Shown: piece after piece, positions 7,627 through 15,337 of the stretch
How the letters are laid out: each line of letters opens with the position of its first letter
Numbering within the stretch: the stretch's first letter is position 1
Source: UBA1738 sp045655325
Lineage (GTDB): Bacteria > Bacillota > Clostridia > UBA1381
Assembly (NCBI GenBank): GCA_045655325.1
Contig: JAZOOY010000056.1
Span: 28,684-92,683, forward strand
Direction of reading: 5' to 3'
DNA: 64,000 nucleotides
Program-made: the position numbers and the translations under genes
Notes under the pieces: model-generated
The model's input: the letters and a program-made list of their open reading frames with translations, nothing else
Databases searched by the model: none
Told to the model about the DNA's origin: nothing

Positions 7627-8607
7627 TTATTTTTCATAAATTTCAGCAACTTCTCTTGCCAAAGAATACATTTCCTCTATCACATCGTCAGGGGAAATAA
7701 TCTTTGCCTGCTTGCCGAAACTCATAATCCAGGACAAAAAGTGCGGGCTTACTGAAACCTTAACATGGCAGATAAAGTGGCCCTCGTCCTTTTTGATAAT
7801 AGGAATATCCGTGCCGAATCTGTCAAAAACAACGCCCACATGCTCGTTGTCAAACTCAATTGAAACATCGGTTTCTTCACCTCCGAACATCTGGAATGTT
7901 GCTTTCGAATAGGTTGACAGGTCAAATGGTTTGTCCGATAAAACTCTGTCTTCTTCTGTAATTTCAATCCCTTCCATTTTGTCAACACGGTAATGGGTAT
8001 AGCTGTCGTACTTCGCCTTGTAGGTGATTAGATAATAGTTTTCATCGTCCCAGGTAAGCGACACAGGCGATTCCTTATACAACTCGCCGTTTTTACGATA
8101 CACTTTCTGCTTGTTCACATCAAGATTGAAATACTTGAAGGTTATCTGCTTGTTTGACGCAATTGCATCGTGAATTTTGTCCACGTTGTAGTAAATCTTC
8201 TCGTTCAGCGTTTTGACACGATTAGTTATAAACACCTGTCTTTGAAGCTTTTTCGCATTCTCGTGGCTTGTAAGCTTTTCGATTTTTGAAATAAGCTCCA
8301 TACTCTTTTTGTGGGTAATGAATTTTGAAGACTGCACACTATCAACCAGAAGCTTAAGTTCCGGAAGCTCAAAATCACGGCTTGCTATGTAGTAATTTGT
8401 AGTTCTTGTTTTGTTAGAACAAATATCAAGCCCGTAAAGCTGTAGGTATTCAAGATCATCATAAATACTTTTTCGTTCGGCAGAAATACCAAGCTTTGCA
8501 AGCTCAGCAATCATCTGCGGTACGGTGATAGTGTGATCTTCATCCGTTTGCTCCAAAAGTATCTTCGCAAGATACATCATTTTAAGTTTTTGATGTGATA
8601 GTTTCAT
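7627..8607 (-). CDS. WYL-domain transcriptional regulator
   Basis: A 326-residue regulator. Residues 1-70 form an HTH of the DeoR/HTH_11 type (LAKLGISAERKSIYDDLEYLQLYGLDI), and the central part (about 140-220) is a WYL domain with the ITFKYFNLDVNKQKVYR and PVSLTWDDENYYLITYKAKYD-type strands and the HYRVDKMEGIE segment. A WYL C-terminal extension follows. WYL domains sense nucleic acid or nucleotide ligands and often control defence or DNA-damage genes. Its place at the downstream end of the EF-hand-loop cluster makes it a candidate regulator of it, although no binding site was identified. Confidence 0.85.
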   Translation of the reverse strand: MKLSHQKLKMMYLAKILLEQTDEDHTITVPQMIAELAKLGISAERKSIYDDLEYLQLYGLDICSNKTRTTNYYIASRDFELPELKLLVDSVQSSKFITHKKSMELISKIEKLTSHENAKKLQRQVFITNRVKTLNEKIYYNVDKIHDAIASNKQITFKYFNLDVNKQKVYRKNGELYKESPVSLTWDDENYYLITYKAKYDSYTHYRVDKMEGIEITEEDRVLSDKPFDLSTYSKATFQMFGGEETDVSIEFDNEHVGVVFDRFGTDIPIIKKDEGHFICHVKVSVSPHFLSWIMSFGKQAKIISPDDVIEEMYSLAREVAEIYEK

Positions 8608-8622
8608 AGCTTTCTCTCCAAT

Positions 8623-8670
8623 TTATCCGTGGTGTTCGTTAAAATAGTCTTCTGCTTCAAAAATCAAAAG
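8623..8670 (-). pseudogene. In-frame remnant of a paralogous gene end
   Basis: Directly after the TGA stop of the next gene (8671), the same frame continues for 15 codons and ends IFEAEDYFNEHHG-stop. This matches the last residues of the 9462-10349 product (YEEAEDYFNEHHRD). At DNA level 26 of 29 bases agree between 8630-8658 and 9472-9500. It is therefore a leftover of a paralogue's 3' end, joined by recombination or cut off by the TGA. Confidence 0.65.
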
Positions 8671-9426
8671 TCACTTTTTGCGAATCACTTCTTTAGTTTG
8701 TGCAACTGGATAAGGAACTGCATTGGATAAATATTCTCCTACAGAAACAACAGTTGCTTCTTTTTCCTCATTGTTCATCCCAACAGGAACGATAACAACA
8801 TCACCCGGTCTAATGTCTTCGCTTCCTGCTATATAATGAAATACCATTGTATTATCATCAAAAACTACACCACAATATGTATATACTCTATTTTCTTTGC
8901 ATTTTTTATCTACGTAATAATTCTTTGACACATTTTCTATCTTCTTCTCATATCTTTCTTTTGCCCTTTTCGCATACTCTAATACTGCAATATATTCTGC
9001 TTCCGTTTTATATTGATAAGGACTTAAAAAATACTCTTTTCCGGATTCGCATTTTTCTCGCCATCCATCCTTATAATAATTAAGAATCTTCTCAACAGTT
9101 TTAATATCGGGTTTTTCATCAAATTCAATTCCTACATATTCCTTAAATACTGATCTTAAGGCAATCCATATTATTTTGTATATATCAGTTGCTTTAATTA
9201 CAGTTTCTTCATCGGTATTTTCAGAATCTGTAGTTTCGTAATCATTGTCAGTATCATACTCATATGTACATAGATTAAGAGGGAGTTCAGGAATAAGTTC
9301 ATCAAGAAAATCTGTTTCTTCTTTTTGGAAACTTTCACAAACTTTCATTTCCATAGTTATATCAAACAAACTATCTGTGCTTCCGTCTCCATCCCAATCA
9401 TTAATTGGGAACTTAATTGGTGCCAT
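8671..9426 (-). CDS. Protein with EF-hand-like N-terminal loop and a shared C-terminal beta module
   Basis: A 251-residue protein, unrecognised as a whole. Near residues 10-19 NDWDGDGSTD fits the Ca2+-loop pattern DxDxDGxxD. Residues 75-165 are helical and acidic. The last 70 residues (VVFDDNTMVFHYIAGSEDIRPGDVVIVPVG ... PYPVAQTKEVIRKK in pieces) match the C-terminus of the LRR protein at 15338-16333 and part of the SWIM protein at 10756-11571. I start it at the ATG at 9426, behind AAGGAG. The frame runs past its TGA into the remnant at 8623-8670. No signal peptide is visible, so the protein is likely cytoplasmic. Confidence 0.65.
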   Translation of the reverse strand: MAPIKFPINDWDGDGSTDSLFDITMEMKVCESFQKEETDFLDELIPELPLNLCTYEYDTDNDYETTDSENTDEETVIKATDIYKIIWIALRSVFKEYVGIEFDEKPDIKTVEKILNYYKDGWREKCESGKEYFLSPYQYKTEAEYIAVLEYAKRAKERYEKKIENVSKNYYVDKKCKENRVYTYCGVVFDDNTMVFHYIAGSEDIRPGDVVIVPVGMNNEEKEATVVSVGEYLSNAVPYPVAQTKEVIRKK

Positions 9427-9461
9427 GGTCAATCACTCCTTACATAAATACTAAATCATTA

Positions 9462-10349
9462 CTAATCTCTATGATGTTCATTAAAATAGTCTTCCGCTTC
9501 TTCATATTCCCAGAAATCATCGTAGTTATCATAATAGAAATCTTCAGGGTCGCTGTAATCGTACACATTGTAAGGGTCAGATTTCTTTTTTGAACTACTG
9601 CTCTTCTTATTCTTGTATGGGTTCTTTCCGTTCCAGATAGGTTTTATATCATCGGTCCAATAATATCCCCATCCATAACGACTTACAGAAGTCACTTTAC
9701 CTCCCTTGCATGTCACAATTAGCATAATATCTCCACTATTTGTATACCAGTAATATTTTGTATATCCATATTTAGATGTAACATCTATTTTGTGGCGTTT
9801 CCCCATAATGGTTTTATCAATATATGCCTCGTCCATTCCCTCATAAGGGATTTTCGTTTTTAGTTCTTCATAGCGTTTGCGCCTGATTTCTGCCAATTCG
9901 CGTTTTAACTCTTCATCCCGACGCTTTTGTTCTTCTAAAAATTCGTCATACTGTGGCTTGAAATTACCCTTAAATGTGTTTATTTCATTTGAAAGGTCAC
10001 CACTATAATCTTTGGGAATGATATTCAAATATTCATTTACAAAATACATTGACTTGTTTTCTTCGTTGTATTCTATTTGAGCCAAAGCATAAGCGTATAA
10101 TTGGACTGAATTTTTATAAACTTCATTTAGCTTCCCATATTTTAAATCGTCTTTAAAATCATCTTCATCCAATAGGTTAGGGTTTGCTATTTCAAGCTGG
10201 TCCAATGCTCGCCTGTAAAAACCGCTTTGTATAAAACTTACCGCGTTGTTATATGCGTTATCAATAGCTCTTTTTTCCAGATAATTGGCGCCGACAGTCA
10301 GCCCTGCCGTTATGCTTAAGATAACTATCGCATATACTATTTTTTTCAT
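9462..10349 (-). CDS. Membrane-anchored protein with coiled coil and acidic tail
   Basis: A 295-residue protein. Residues 1-24 (MKKIVYAIVILSITAGLTVG) form an uncleaved-looking signal anchor. A helical region of the TPR-like or coiled-coil type follows, then a highly charged stretch (EEQKRRDEELKRELAEIRRKRYEELK, spread over residues 132-160). A small aromatic beta domain with YYWYTNSGDIMLIVTCKGGKVTSV and a Lys/Ser-rich linker precede a very acidic Asp/Tyr/Glu tail ending EDYFNEHHRD. It probably sits in the membrane facing out. It lies between two proteins with EF-hand-like loops, and its tail is duplicated at 8623-8670. Confidence 0.65.
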   Translation of the reverse strand: MKKIVYAIVILSITAGLTVGANYLEKRAIDNAYNNAVSFIQSGFYRRALDQLEIANPNLLDEDDFKDDLKYGKLNEVYKNSVQLYAYALAQIEYNEENKSMYFVNEYLNIIPKDYSGDLSNEINTFKGNFKPQYDEFLEEQKRRDEELKRELAEIRRKRYEELKTKIPYEGMDEAYIDKTIMGKRHKIDVTSKYGYTKYYWYTNSGDIMLIVTCKGGKVTSVSRYGWGYYWTDDIKPIWNGKNPYKNKKSSSSKKKSDPYNVYDYSDPEDFYYDNYDDFWEYEEAEDYFNEHHRD

Positions 10350-10366
10350 AACATCACCTCTACGTA

Positions 10367-10660
10367 TTAAAACCCAACTTTATCAAATAGCCAAGCTATT
10401 CCCCCGCCTATAATTGCGCACAAAACCACCATCATAATAATAAACGGGAAACCCTCAATATCAGGACAAATATTCATAAGAATTCCTCCTGCAATAACCA
10501 AAGTGATTATCGTACCACAAATAGCACCAAAGGTTGATATTCCTCCACCATTGCTATAATTATTTTTCTTGTTTTCTGTAGAATTTTTATAAATGTTATA
10601 TTCAATACAATCATCTACCAAGTCTTTTTTTCCGTCTCCATTCCAATCAAAAAATGCCAT
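10367..10660 (-). CDS. Small membrane protein with EF-hand-like loop
   Basis: A 97-residue protein beginning MAFFDWNGDGKKDLVDDC, whose DWNGDGKKD fits the DxDxDGxxD calcium loop of EF-hand and dockerin repeats. Two hydrophobic helices follow (about residues 44-66 and 72-94). The loop would lie on one side of the membrane and the hairpin of helices in it. It follows a 23-residue peptide gene and shares the loop with the products at 8671-9426 and 13048-13224. Function unknown. Confidence 0.65.
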   Translation of the reverse strand: MAFFDWNGDGKKDLVDDCIEYNIYKNSTENKKNNYSNGGGISTFGAICGTIITLVIAGGILMNICPDIEGFPFIIMMVVLCAIIGGGIAWLFDKVGF

Positions 10661-10680
10661 AATTCATTCTCCCTTTATGC

Positions 10681-10752
10681 TTACTTTACGTCTTTCACCA
10701 AGTCGTATAATACCACAAAAGGCAAAGCCCAAAAACATATCATCCAGAACAT
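10681..10752 (-). CDS. Putative 23-residue hydrophobic peptide
   Basis: A short frame starts with ATG at 10752, preceded by GGAGG with 8-base spacing; the GGAGG lies inside the end of the upstream SWIM gene, whose TGA overlaps the spacing region. It encodes MFWMICFWALPFVVLYDLVK plus three residues, a single hydrophobic helix. Its position between the SWIM gene and the two-helix EF-loop gene on the same strand suggests a small membrane peptide of the same operon. The shortness of the frame limits confidence. Confidence 0.45.
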   Translation of the reverse strand: MFWMICFWALPFVVLYDLVKDVK

Positions 10753-10755
10753 ATC

Positions 10756-11571
10756 TCACACCTCCAGACTGATTTTACCAGATACTTTTTTAGCCATAAT
10801 GGTGTTCATAAATGTTCTTTTGCTTATTACTGCAAAATAACTGTTGTATTCAGCCTCATAAGCCCAAGTTAAAATTTCAACCGCTTCTTTAAACTGTAGC
10901 ATTACTGCAAATTCGTGTTTACAAGCACCACTACAAAAGCAAGAGCAAGTCAGGTTTGAAATTTCGCCGTTTATATAATCAAATTCAACTTCATAGTTTT
11001 CACTACCTTCAACAATGGCACGGCCATGAGTTCCATCCAATTCAAGATATGCCACGCGGTCTTCCATAAAGTATTCAAACCCACGTTCAGCCTTATCCCC
11101 GCTAATTTTCATATTTGATAAATCGTCAAGAGTAAATCGTACAGAATCGTCATTACCACACACATATTCTTCTTCGCAAGGTGCATTAAACCAAGGGCGA
11201 ACCTTTGAAAAAGGTATTGCATTTCTGTCAAAGGTTGCCATATGCGAGTCTGCAATATAGAAATCGCCTTTTACGTTGGTGTCTATTACTGCAATAACCT
11301 TTTTATAGTCTGATGGCTTAATTTTGAAAGAGTAGCTGACCTCTGTCACTCTGCCACGAAAGCCCTCAAGCTTTCCATCAACATAAACAAAATCGCCAAC
11401 CTTTAAATCAAATTGGTCATTGTAATACGCCCAGCTCATATCTCTGTGTGGAAAATACACCTGAACCACAGACCTTTTAGGCTCAATAATCCCTTTGCAA
11501 ACTTCCATCGGAACATTGTTTTCAGGTTCTTCAAAAATTTTAGTGTTAAAGCCGATAGGATATTTTTTCAT
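10756..11571 (-). CDS. SWIM zinc-finger protein
   Basis: A 271-residue protein. Near residues 215-235 it has LTCSCFCSGACKHEFAVML, a SWIM zinc finger (CxCx(n)CxH), a fold used in protein or DNA contacts. Residues 30-95 contain a beta module with VQVYFPHRDMSWAYY and VGDFVYVDGKLEGFRGRV, similar to the C-terminal module of the 8671 and 15338 products. The start is the ATG at 11571 behind GGAGG; the longer TTG reading from 11586 would begin within the ribosome site. It is the first gene of a run leading into the EF-loop genes. Confidence 0.75.
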   Translation of the reverse strand: MKKYPIGFNTKIFEEPENNVPMEVCKGIIEPKRSVVQVYFPHRDMSWAYYNDQFDLKVGDFVYVDGKLEGFRGRVTEVSYSFKIKPSDYKKVIAVIDTNVKGDFYIADSHMATFDRNAIPFSKVRPWFNAPCEEEYVCGNDDSVRFTLDDLSNMKISGDKAERGFEYFMEDRVAYLELDGTHGRAIVEGSENYEVEFDYINGEISNLTCSCFCSGACKHEFAVMLQFKEAVEILTWAYEAEYNSYFAVISKRTFMNTIMAKKVSGKISLEV

Positions 11572-11700
11572 ATCTCTTACCTCCAAGCTTAAAATATAAT
11601 TTATCTACTGTAGTCATTATATCAAGTTTGGTGGGTGTAAAAACGGACAGTGATCAACTTGAGTATAACATATTTGTTTGTGATATTCAAGATAGTAACA

Positions 11701-11724
11701 GACGACAAGTTTTCACTTGTCGTC
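11701..11724. repeat. Perfect inverted repeat between genes, possible terminator
   Basis: A 10-bp stem (GACGACAAGT/ACTTGTCGTC, 4-base loop) lies in the 199-bp gap between the LRR gene and the SWIM gene. On the plus strand it is followed by a T-rich run. On the minus strand, the coding strand here, the following bases are not T-rich. Confidence 0.5.
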
Positions 11725-11770
11725 TTCGTTTTCTTCTTTTATCCACCAGCCACTCCTGTTTATATACTAT

Positions 11771-12913
11771 TTAATTATTTCTCTTCAGGTAAATACAACT
11801 TCCAAGTTTTTCTTTTACTAATTCATATTCTTCTGATTTAAAGTTAGTTGATGAAAAGTCAATGTAACTGCCATCTCTAAATTCTATATGTATGGACCAT
11901 TGCTTTTTTCTTATACTACCCTTATCATTGTTATTCATTAGACCTATTCGCTCTTTTTCAAACAACCCCCACTTGGAATGTTCCACCACCCCTTCATATT
12001 CATAACTAATTATGCCAAAATCTTTGTGTATGTTTTTAAATCTTATATCTTTTCCGGCCATAAAAAAGTTAACTCTTGTTTCATAATCATACTCTTCATC
12101 TGTCTCGATATAAATCATTTTTTCTATTTTTTCTTTAATTGACATATTTGACAACTCATATAAAAGTTCTGCCTCCATCTCAACATGAACGTCATCCATA
12201 TCCGTTATTGTACCAGGATGTGCTGTTAACAAGTGAAGTATTGCGTTCATCTTATCTTCTAATTTATCCATTCTTTCGTTTATAAAAGACTGATATATAT
12301 TGTATTTGCATAATTCAATTTCATTTCCCTGTGAAAAAAGTTCTTTAAAACGTTCATATCTTTCTTCAGAAATAGTTATCCTAGTTTCTTTATGCGGTGC
12401 CTGTTCTAAATAAATCACCGTGTCTGGTATATGAATACTATGCAATGATGATGAATACGGGACACTTTCATATATTTTAAGCATTGGTGGAGTAGAATAG
12501 CATTCTATATTTCCACAACCACAAAAAGCAAATTTTCCTATTCTTTCAATGCAATCAGGCAAAAGTATTGTTTTTAACGATTTGCATGAAAAAAAAGTCA
12601 TGCTAGGGATTTCTTTGATTTTCATGTGCAAAAAATCCACAAGCCTTAAGCTTTCACAATATTCAAAAACTCCCTGACCTAATACTGTGACATTTTCTGG
12701 AATAAAGACCATTTTTAATGATACACATTTCCTAAAAGCGTTATCACCTATCTCTACTAACGATTTGGGTAAAACCACTTTTTCGAGCCCATAATATTCT
12801 TCAAATGCACAAGAATCAATCTTTGTTATTCCATACGGAATGACTATTTCTTTTTCATAAACATCAACAAATCCCTTGACGCATGTGCCCTCAATAATCA
12901 AGTTACTTTTCAT
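11771..12913 (-). CDS. Cytoplasmic BspA-type leucine-rich-repeat protein
   Basis: A 380-residue protein. Residues 20-180 hold about five to six BspA-type (LRR_5) repeats of the form Ixx-xAFxxCxxLxxVxLPxxVxxIG, for example IDSCAFEEYYGLEKVVLPKS and IGKFAFCGCGNIE. There is no signal peptide, unlike most surface BspA proteins, so it probably acts inside the cell. A short coiled coil (ERMDKLEDKMNAILHLL) follows and the C-terminal 150 residues form an unrecognised mixed domain. It has its own promoter at 12958-12986. A second LRR protein of this kind is at 15338-16333. Confidence 0.8.
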   Translation of the reverse strand: MKSNLIIEGTCVKGFVDVYEKEIVIPYGITKIDSCAFEEYYGLEKVVLPKSLVEIGDNAFRKCVSLKMVFIPENVTVLGQGVFEYCESLRLVDFLHMKIKEIPSMTFFSCKSLKTILLPDCIERIGKFAFCGCGNIECYSTPPMLKIYESVPYSSSLHSIHIPDTVIYLEQAPHKETRITISEERYERFKELFSQGNEIELCKYNIYQSFINERMDKLEDKMNAILHLLTAHPGTITDMDDVHVEMEAELLYELSNMSIKEKIEKMIYIETDEEYDYETRVNFFMAGKDIRFKNIHKDFGIISYEYEGVVEHSKWGLFEKERIGLMNNNDKGSIRKKQWSIHIEFRDGSYIDFSSTNFKSEEYELVKEKLGSCIYLKRNN

Positions 12914-12957
12914 AATATCTCCTTAGGTTGCAAAAGCAAATAATTAATATCTATTTG

Positions 12958-12986
12958 ATTATATCATATAGCTCCACTATCTTCAA
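12958..12986 (-). promoter_or_regulatory. Promoter for the LRR gene
   Basis: Minus strand TTGAAG (12986-12981), 17-bp spacer ending TGA, TATAAT (12963-12958), an extended -10 arrangement. The -35 region repeats the TTGAAGATAGT seen at 6265-6293. Confidence 0.65.
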
Positions 12987-13047
12987 CATCAAATCCTTTT
13001 ATAGGTTTTCTACTTTATCCATTGTGCCACTCCCACCTTTTGCAATT

Positions 13048-13224
13048 TCAAGAAAAAATTCTTATCAAAATATCTAATACATAAAAGATAATCAACCCCA
13101 ACAGCACCCACGGCAGGCATCCTATGTCCCCAACAAAGGAATCGTCTCCGCCGTTATTTGACGTGGCAGATTCGTGCAACGCATAGTCTTTCCAGTCCAC
13201 CTTACCATCGTTATTCCAGTCCAT
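13048..13224 (-). CDS. 58-residue membrane protein with EF-hand-like loop
   Basis: A short gene starting at ATG 13224 behind GGAGG (5-base spacing) and ending TGA at 13048. It encodes MDWNNDGKVDWKDYALHES, a short Gly/Asp linker, and a C-terminal hydrophobic helix (CLPWVLLGLIIFYVLDILI). DWNNDGKVD fits the DxDxDGxxD calcium loop, as in the products at 8671-9426 and 10367-10660, which supports it being a real gene of the same family. It lies 11 bp after the alpha-CTD-like gene and is probably co-transcribed with it. Confidence 0.7.
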   Translation of the reverse strand: MDWNNDGKVDWKDYALHESATSNNGGDDSFVGDIGCLPWVLLGLIIFYVLDILIRIFS

Positions 13225-13235
13225 AGTTACCTCCG

Positions 13236-13610
13236 TTATTTCATATTAAGCTCCATAATCTCCACCAAAAACTCTTTCTTTTCTGTTTCGCTCAAGGTTT
13301 CGTACCCAAGATTAATTACCTTTCTTTTTATTTCTTTTGCCGTCTTTTCGCCAAGATTCCGAAGGCTCATAATCTTTTGTTCGTTGATTGTATCAATCAA
13401 ATCACCAAGGGTGTTAATCCCGCTTCTTTTCAAAACATTATACCCTCTGACTGACAGTGCCAGTTCCTCAACTGAAATATCACAAGCCTTTTGCGAAAAT
13501 CCCAGCTTCATTTTCGCATGCTTTCCAAATACCTTGTTTATAGTTTCTACCAAACCATACTGTGCCACCGCTCCATACAACTCGTTTACTACCATTCCTT
13601 TGCCCTCCAT
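13236..13610 (-). CDS. Second orphan alpha-CTD-like protein
   Basis: A 124-residue protein. Residues 45-105 (LALSVRGYNVLKRSGINTLGDLIDTINEQKIMSLRNLGEKTAKEIKRKV in pieces) follow the RNA polymerase alpha C-terminal domain closely, including the LSVRxxNxLKxxGI helix that binds UP-element DNA in the real subunit and the LGxKxxxEI helix-hairpin-helix. The first 40 residues are unlike alpha. Start at ATG 13610 (AAGGA upstream); an ATG at 13595 with GGAGG 8 bases upstream is equally possible. The role is unknown; binding to DNA or an activator is an inference from the fold. Confidence 0.7.
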   Translation of the reverse strand: MEGKGMVVNELYGAVAQYGLVETINKVFGKHAKMKLGFSQKACDISVEELALSVRGYNVLKRSGINTLGDLIDTINEQKIMSLRNLGEKTAKEIKRKVINLGYETLSETEKKEFLVEIMELNMK

Positions 13611-13651
13611 CACAATTATCCTTTCTTACAACCTTATTTTATTACACTTGC

Positions 13652-13671
13652 TGTACCATTTTCCGTACAGT
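13652..13671. repeat. Short inverted repeat upstream of the alpha-CTD-like gene
   Basis: CTGTAC and GTACAG are separated by 8 bp in the presumed promoter region of the alpha-CTD-like gene. It could be a small operator; a function cannot be shown from sequence alone. Confidence 0.35.
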
Positions 13672-13691
13672 AGGTTGATTGTATCACAAAT

Positions 13692-13754
13692 CAAACTGTG
13701 GCATAAAAATTTTTAGATTTTGACATACGAAAACCGAAAATTTTCCACAGTTTG
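13692..13754. repeat. Spaced 10-bp inverted repeat downstream of the ADP-ribosylglycohydrolase gene
   Basis: CAAACTGTGG (13692-13701) and CCACAGTTTG (13745-13754) enclose an AT-rich 43-bp loop, just beyond the stop codon at 13765. It may be part of a terminator or a binding-site pair. Confidence 0.4.
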
Positions 13755-13764
13755 AAAATATATG

Positions 13765-14562
13765 TTATAATAAAAATTTACACTCAAATCTTTCCACAAT
13801 GCCCAACAGCCTGTCGTCAAGGTATGACAACGCCGTTTCCTTGATATCCTCTTTTATGCCATAGTACGCCTCTGCAACCGCTCCCGTAATTGCCGCCACG
13901 GTATCGCTGTCACCGCCGATTGAAATTGCGTTTCGGATGGCATCTTCAAAACTTTCCGATTCAAAGAACGCCTGCATTGCCTGTGGTACAGTCCCCTGAC
14001 AGGTTATGTCGTAATCGTAAGTCGGGCGAATTTCGTCAATGGTGAAATCTATGGTGTAATATTTTGATATGTACTGTTTTATTTCATCCACTGTTGCACC
14101 ATTTCTTGCTAAAAACACCGCTCCCGCAGTTGCCACCGCGCCTTTAATTCCTTCAGGGTGATTGTGGGATACTTCCGCCGTTGCTTTTGCTATAAGCTCT
14201 GCTTGTTCCAACGTTTTTGCATACCATCCCACAGCTGACACACGCATCGCAGAGCCATTCCCGTAACTGTTGTATGGTTTTCGCTTGTTAAGCATAATCC
14301 ACATGAGGAAGTGTCCACCGTAGCCACAGTCGGGATATTTACGCCCGATTCTGTGCATCACATCAATCAATTCTTCCTTGAACTCGTCAACATTTTCTTC
14401 GCTGATATGTTCAAATTGCATCAACGCTTCCGCTACGGCTATGGTCATAACCGAATCGTCCGTAAAGTCGCAATTCTTGTCAAACAGTTCAAAATCCTTT
14501 GTCTTGATGTTGTCAAACTCATATATTGAACCAACTATATCTCCTGTAATCGCACCTATCAT
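13765..14562 (-). CDS. ADP-ribosylglycohydrolase (DraG/ARH family)
   Basis: A 265-residue enzyme of the ADP-ribosylglycohydrolase family, which removes ADP-ribose from proteins or nucleic acids with two Mg2+ ions. Metal-binding motifs are in place: an N-terminal GDIVGSIYE, TDDS at residues 34-37, HNHPEG in the middle, and GGDSDTVAAITGA near residues 215-228. Length is normal. It starts behind AAGGAGG and lies 12 bp after the VWA gene, with the macro-domain gene two genes upstream. Both families handle ADP-ribose, so the group probably reverses or reads an ADP-ribose mark. Confidence 0.9.
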   Translation of the reverse strand: MIGAITGDIVGSIYEFDNIKTKDFELFDKNCDFTDDSVMTIAVAEALMQFEHISEENVDEFKEELIDVMHRIGRKYPDCGYGGHFLMWIMLNKRKPYNSYGNGSAMRVSAVGWYAKTLEQAELIAKATAEVSHNHPEGIKGAVATAGAVFLARNGATVDEIKQYISKYYTIDFTIDEIRPTYDYDITCQGTVPQAMQAFFESESFEDAIRNAISIGGDSDTVAAITGAVAEAYYGIKEDIKETALSYLDDRLLGIVERFECKFLL

Positions 14563-14574
14563 TGCGTTTCCTCC

Positions 14575-15234
14575 TTACTTCCCTCTGCTGTTGTAGTCTT
14601 CGCTAATATCATTGCTCCATTCAGGGCAGATGGCTTCACTTGCACGAACTTTTTCAACAACTTTTGATACGGATTTGTATAAAATTTGTGTGCCAAGCTC
14701 GTCGGCATGGTAGTTTACGGCTCTATCTTTGCATATTCCATATTGTGCTGCAGTTTCAACCGCGTCAATGTTTGCGCCAATGAATAGGAACTCCCAGCCG
14801 AATCGCTCCTTCTGGCGTTCTATCATAGCCTTCACTTTTTCGCTACTGTACTTGCGACTTGCGTTTTCCATTCCGTCAGTTGTGATTACGAATATTGTAT
14901 TCTCCGGTACGTCTTCACGTCTTGCGTACTTGTGGACATTCCCGATGTGGTGAATAGCACCGCCAAGTGCATCAATCAACGCCGTGCATCCACGAACGGT
15001 GTACTCTCTTTCGGTCATAGGCTTTATGTCGGTAAGCTTCACTCTGTCGTGCAAAACTTCAGATACATTATCAAATAGCACTGTTGATACGTAGCACTCA
15101 CCCTCTTGCTTTTTCTGCCTTTCTATCATTGCATTGAATCCGCCGATGGTGTCCGCCTCAAGCCCGGACATTGAACCACTCCTGTCCAAAATAAATACTA
15201 ACTCTGTAATACCGTTTTTGATCTTTTCTTCCAT
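14575..15234 (-). CDS. VWA-domain protein
   Basis: A 219-residue protein that is essentially one von Willebrand factor A domain. The metal-ion-dependent adhesion site is intact: FILDRSGSMSG (Asp17, Ser19, Ser21), RGCTALIDALG for the Thr, and VITTDGMENAS for the Asp. Stand-alone cytoplasmic VWA proteins of this type act as metal-dependent adaptors in multiprotein complexes. Start at ATG 15234 behind GGAGG. It is located between the LRR and ADP-ribosylglycohydrolase genes, in the same transcription unit. Confidence 0.85.
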   Translation of the reverse strand: MEEKIKNGITELVFILDRSGSMSGLEADTIGGFNAMIERQKKQEGECYVSTVLFDNVSEVLHDRVKLTDIKPMTEREYTVRGCTALIDALGGAIHHIGNVHKYARREDVPENTIFVITTDGMENASRKYSSEKVKAMIERQKERFGWEFLFIGANIDAVETAAQYGICKDRAVNYHADELGTQILYKSVSKVVEKVRASEAICPEWSNDISEDYNSRGK

Positions 15235-15337
15235 GTTAAATACCTCCAAAAAAAATAATGTGATCGTTTGGCTTTTCAACCTTACAATCACATTATAATT
15301 CATTTTGATATTCAATTGGTCGCTCAACGGGAGACTT

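Noticed and set aside
13174..13716. 180-residue open frame on the plus strand
   Set aside because: It is antisense to the alpha-CTD-like gene and the EF-loop gene, and its composition is that of a reverse-strand shadow.
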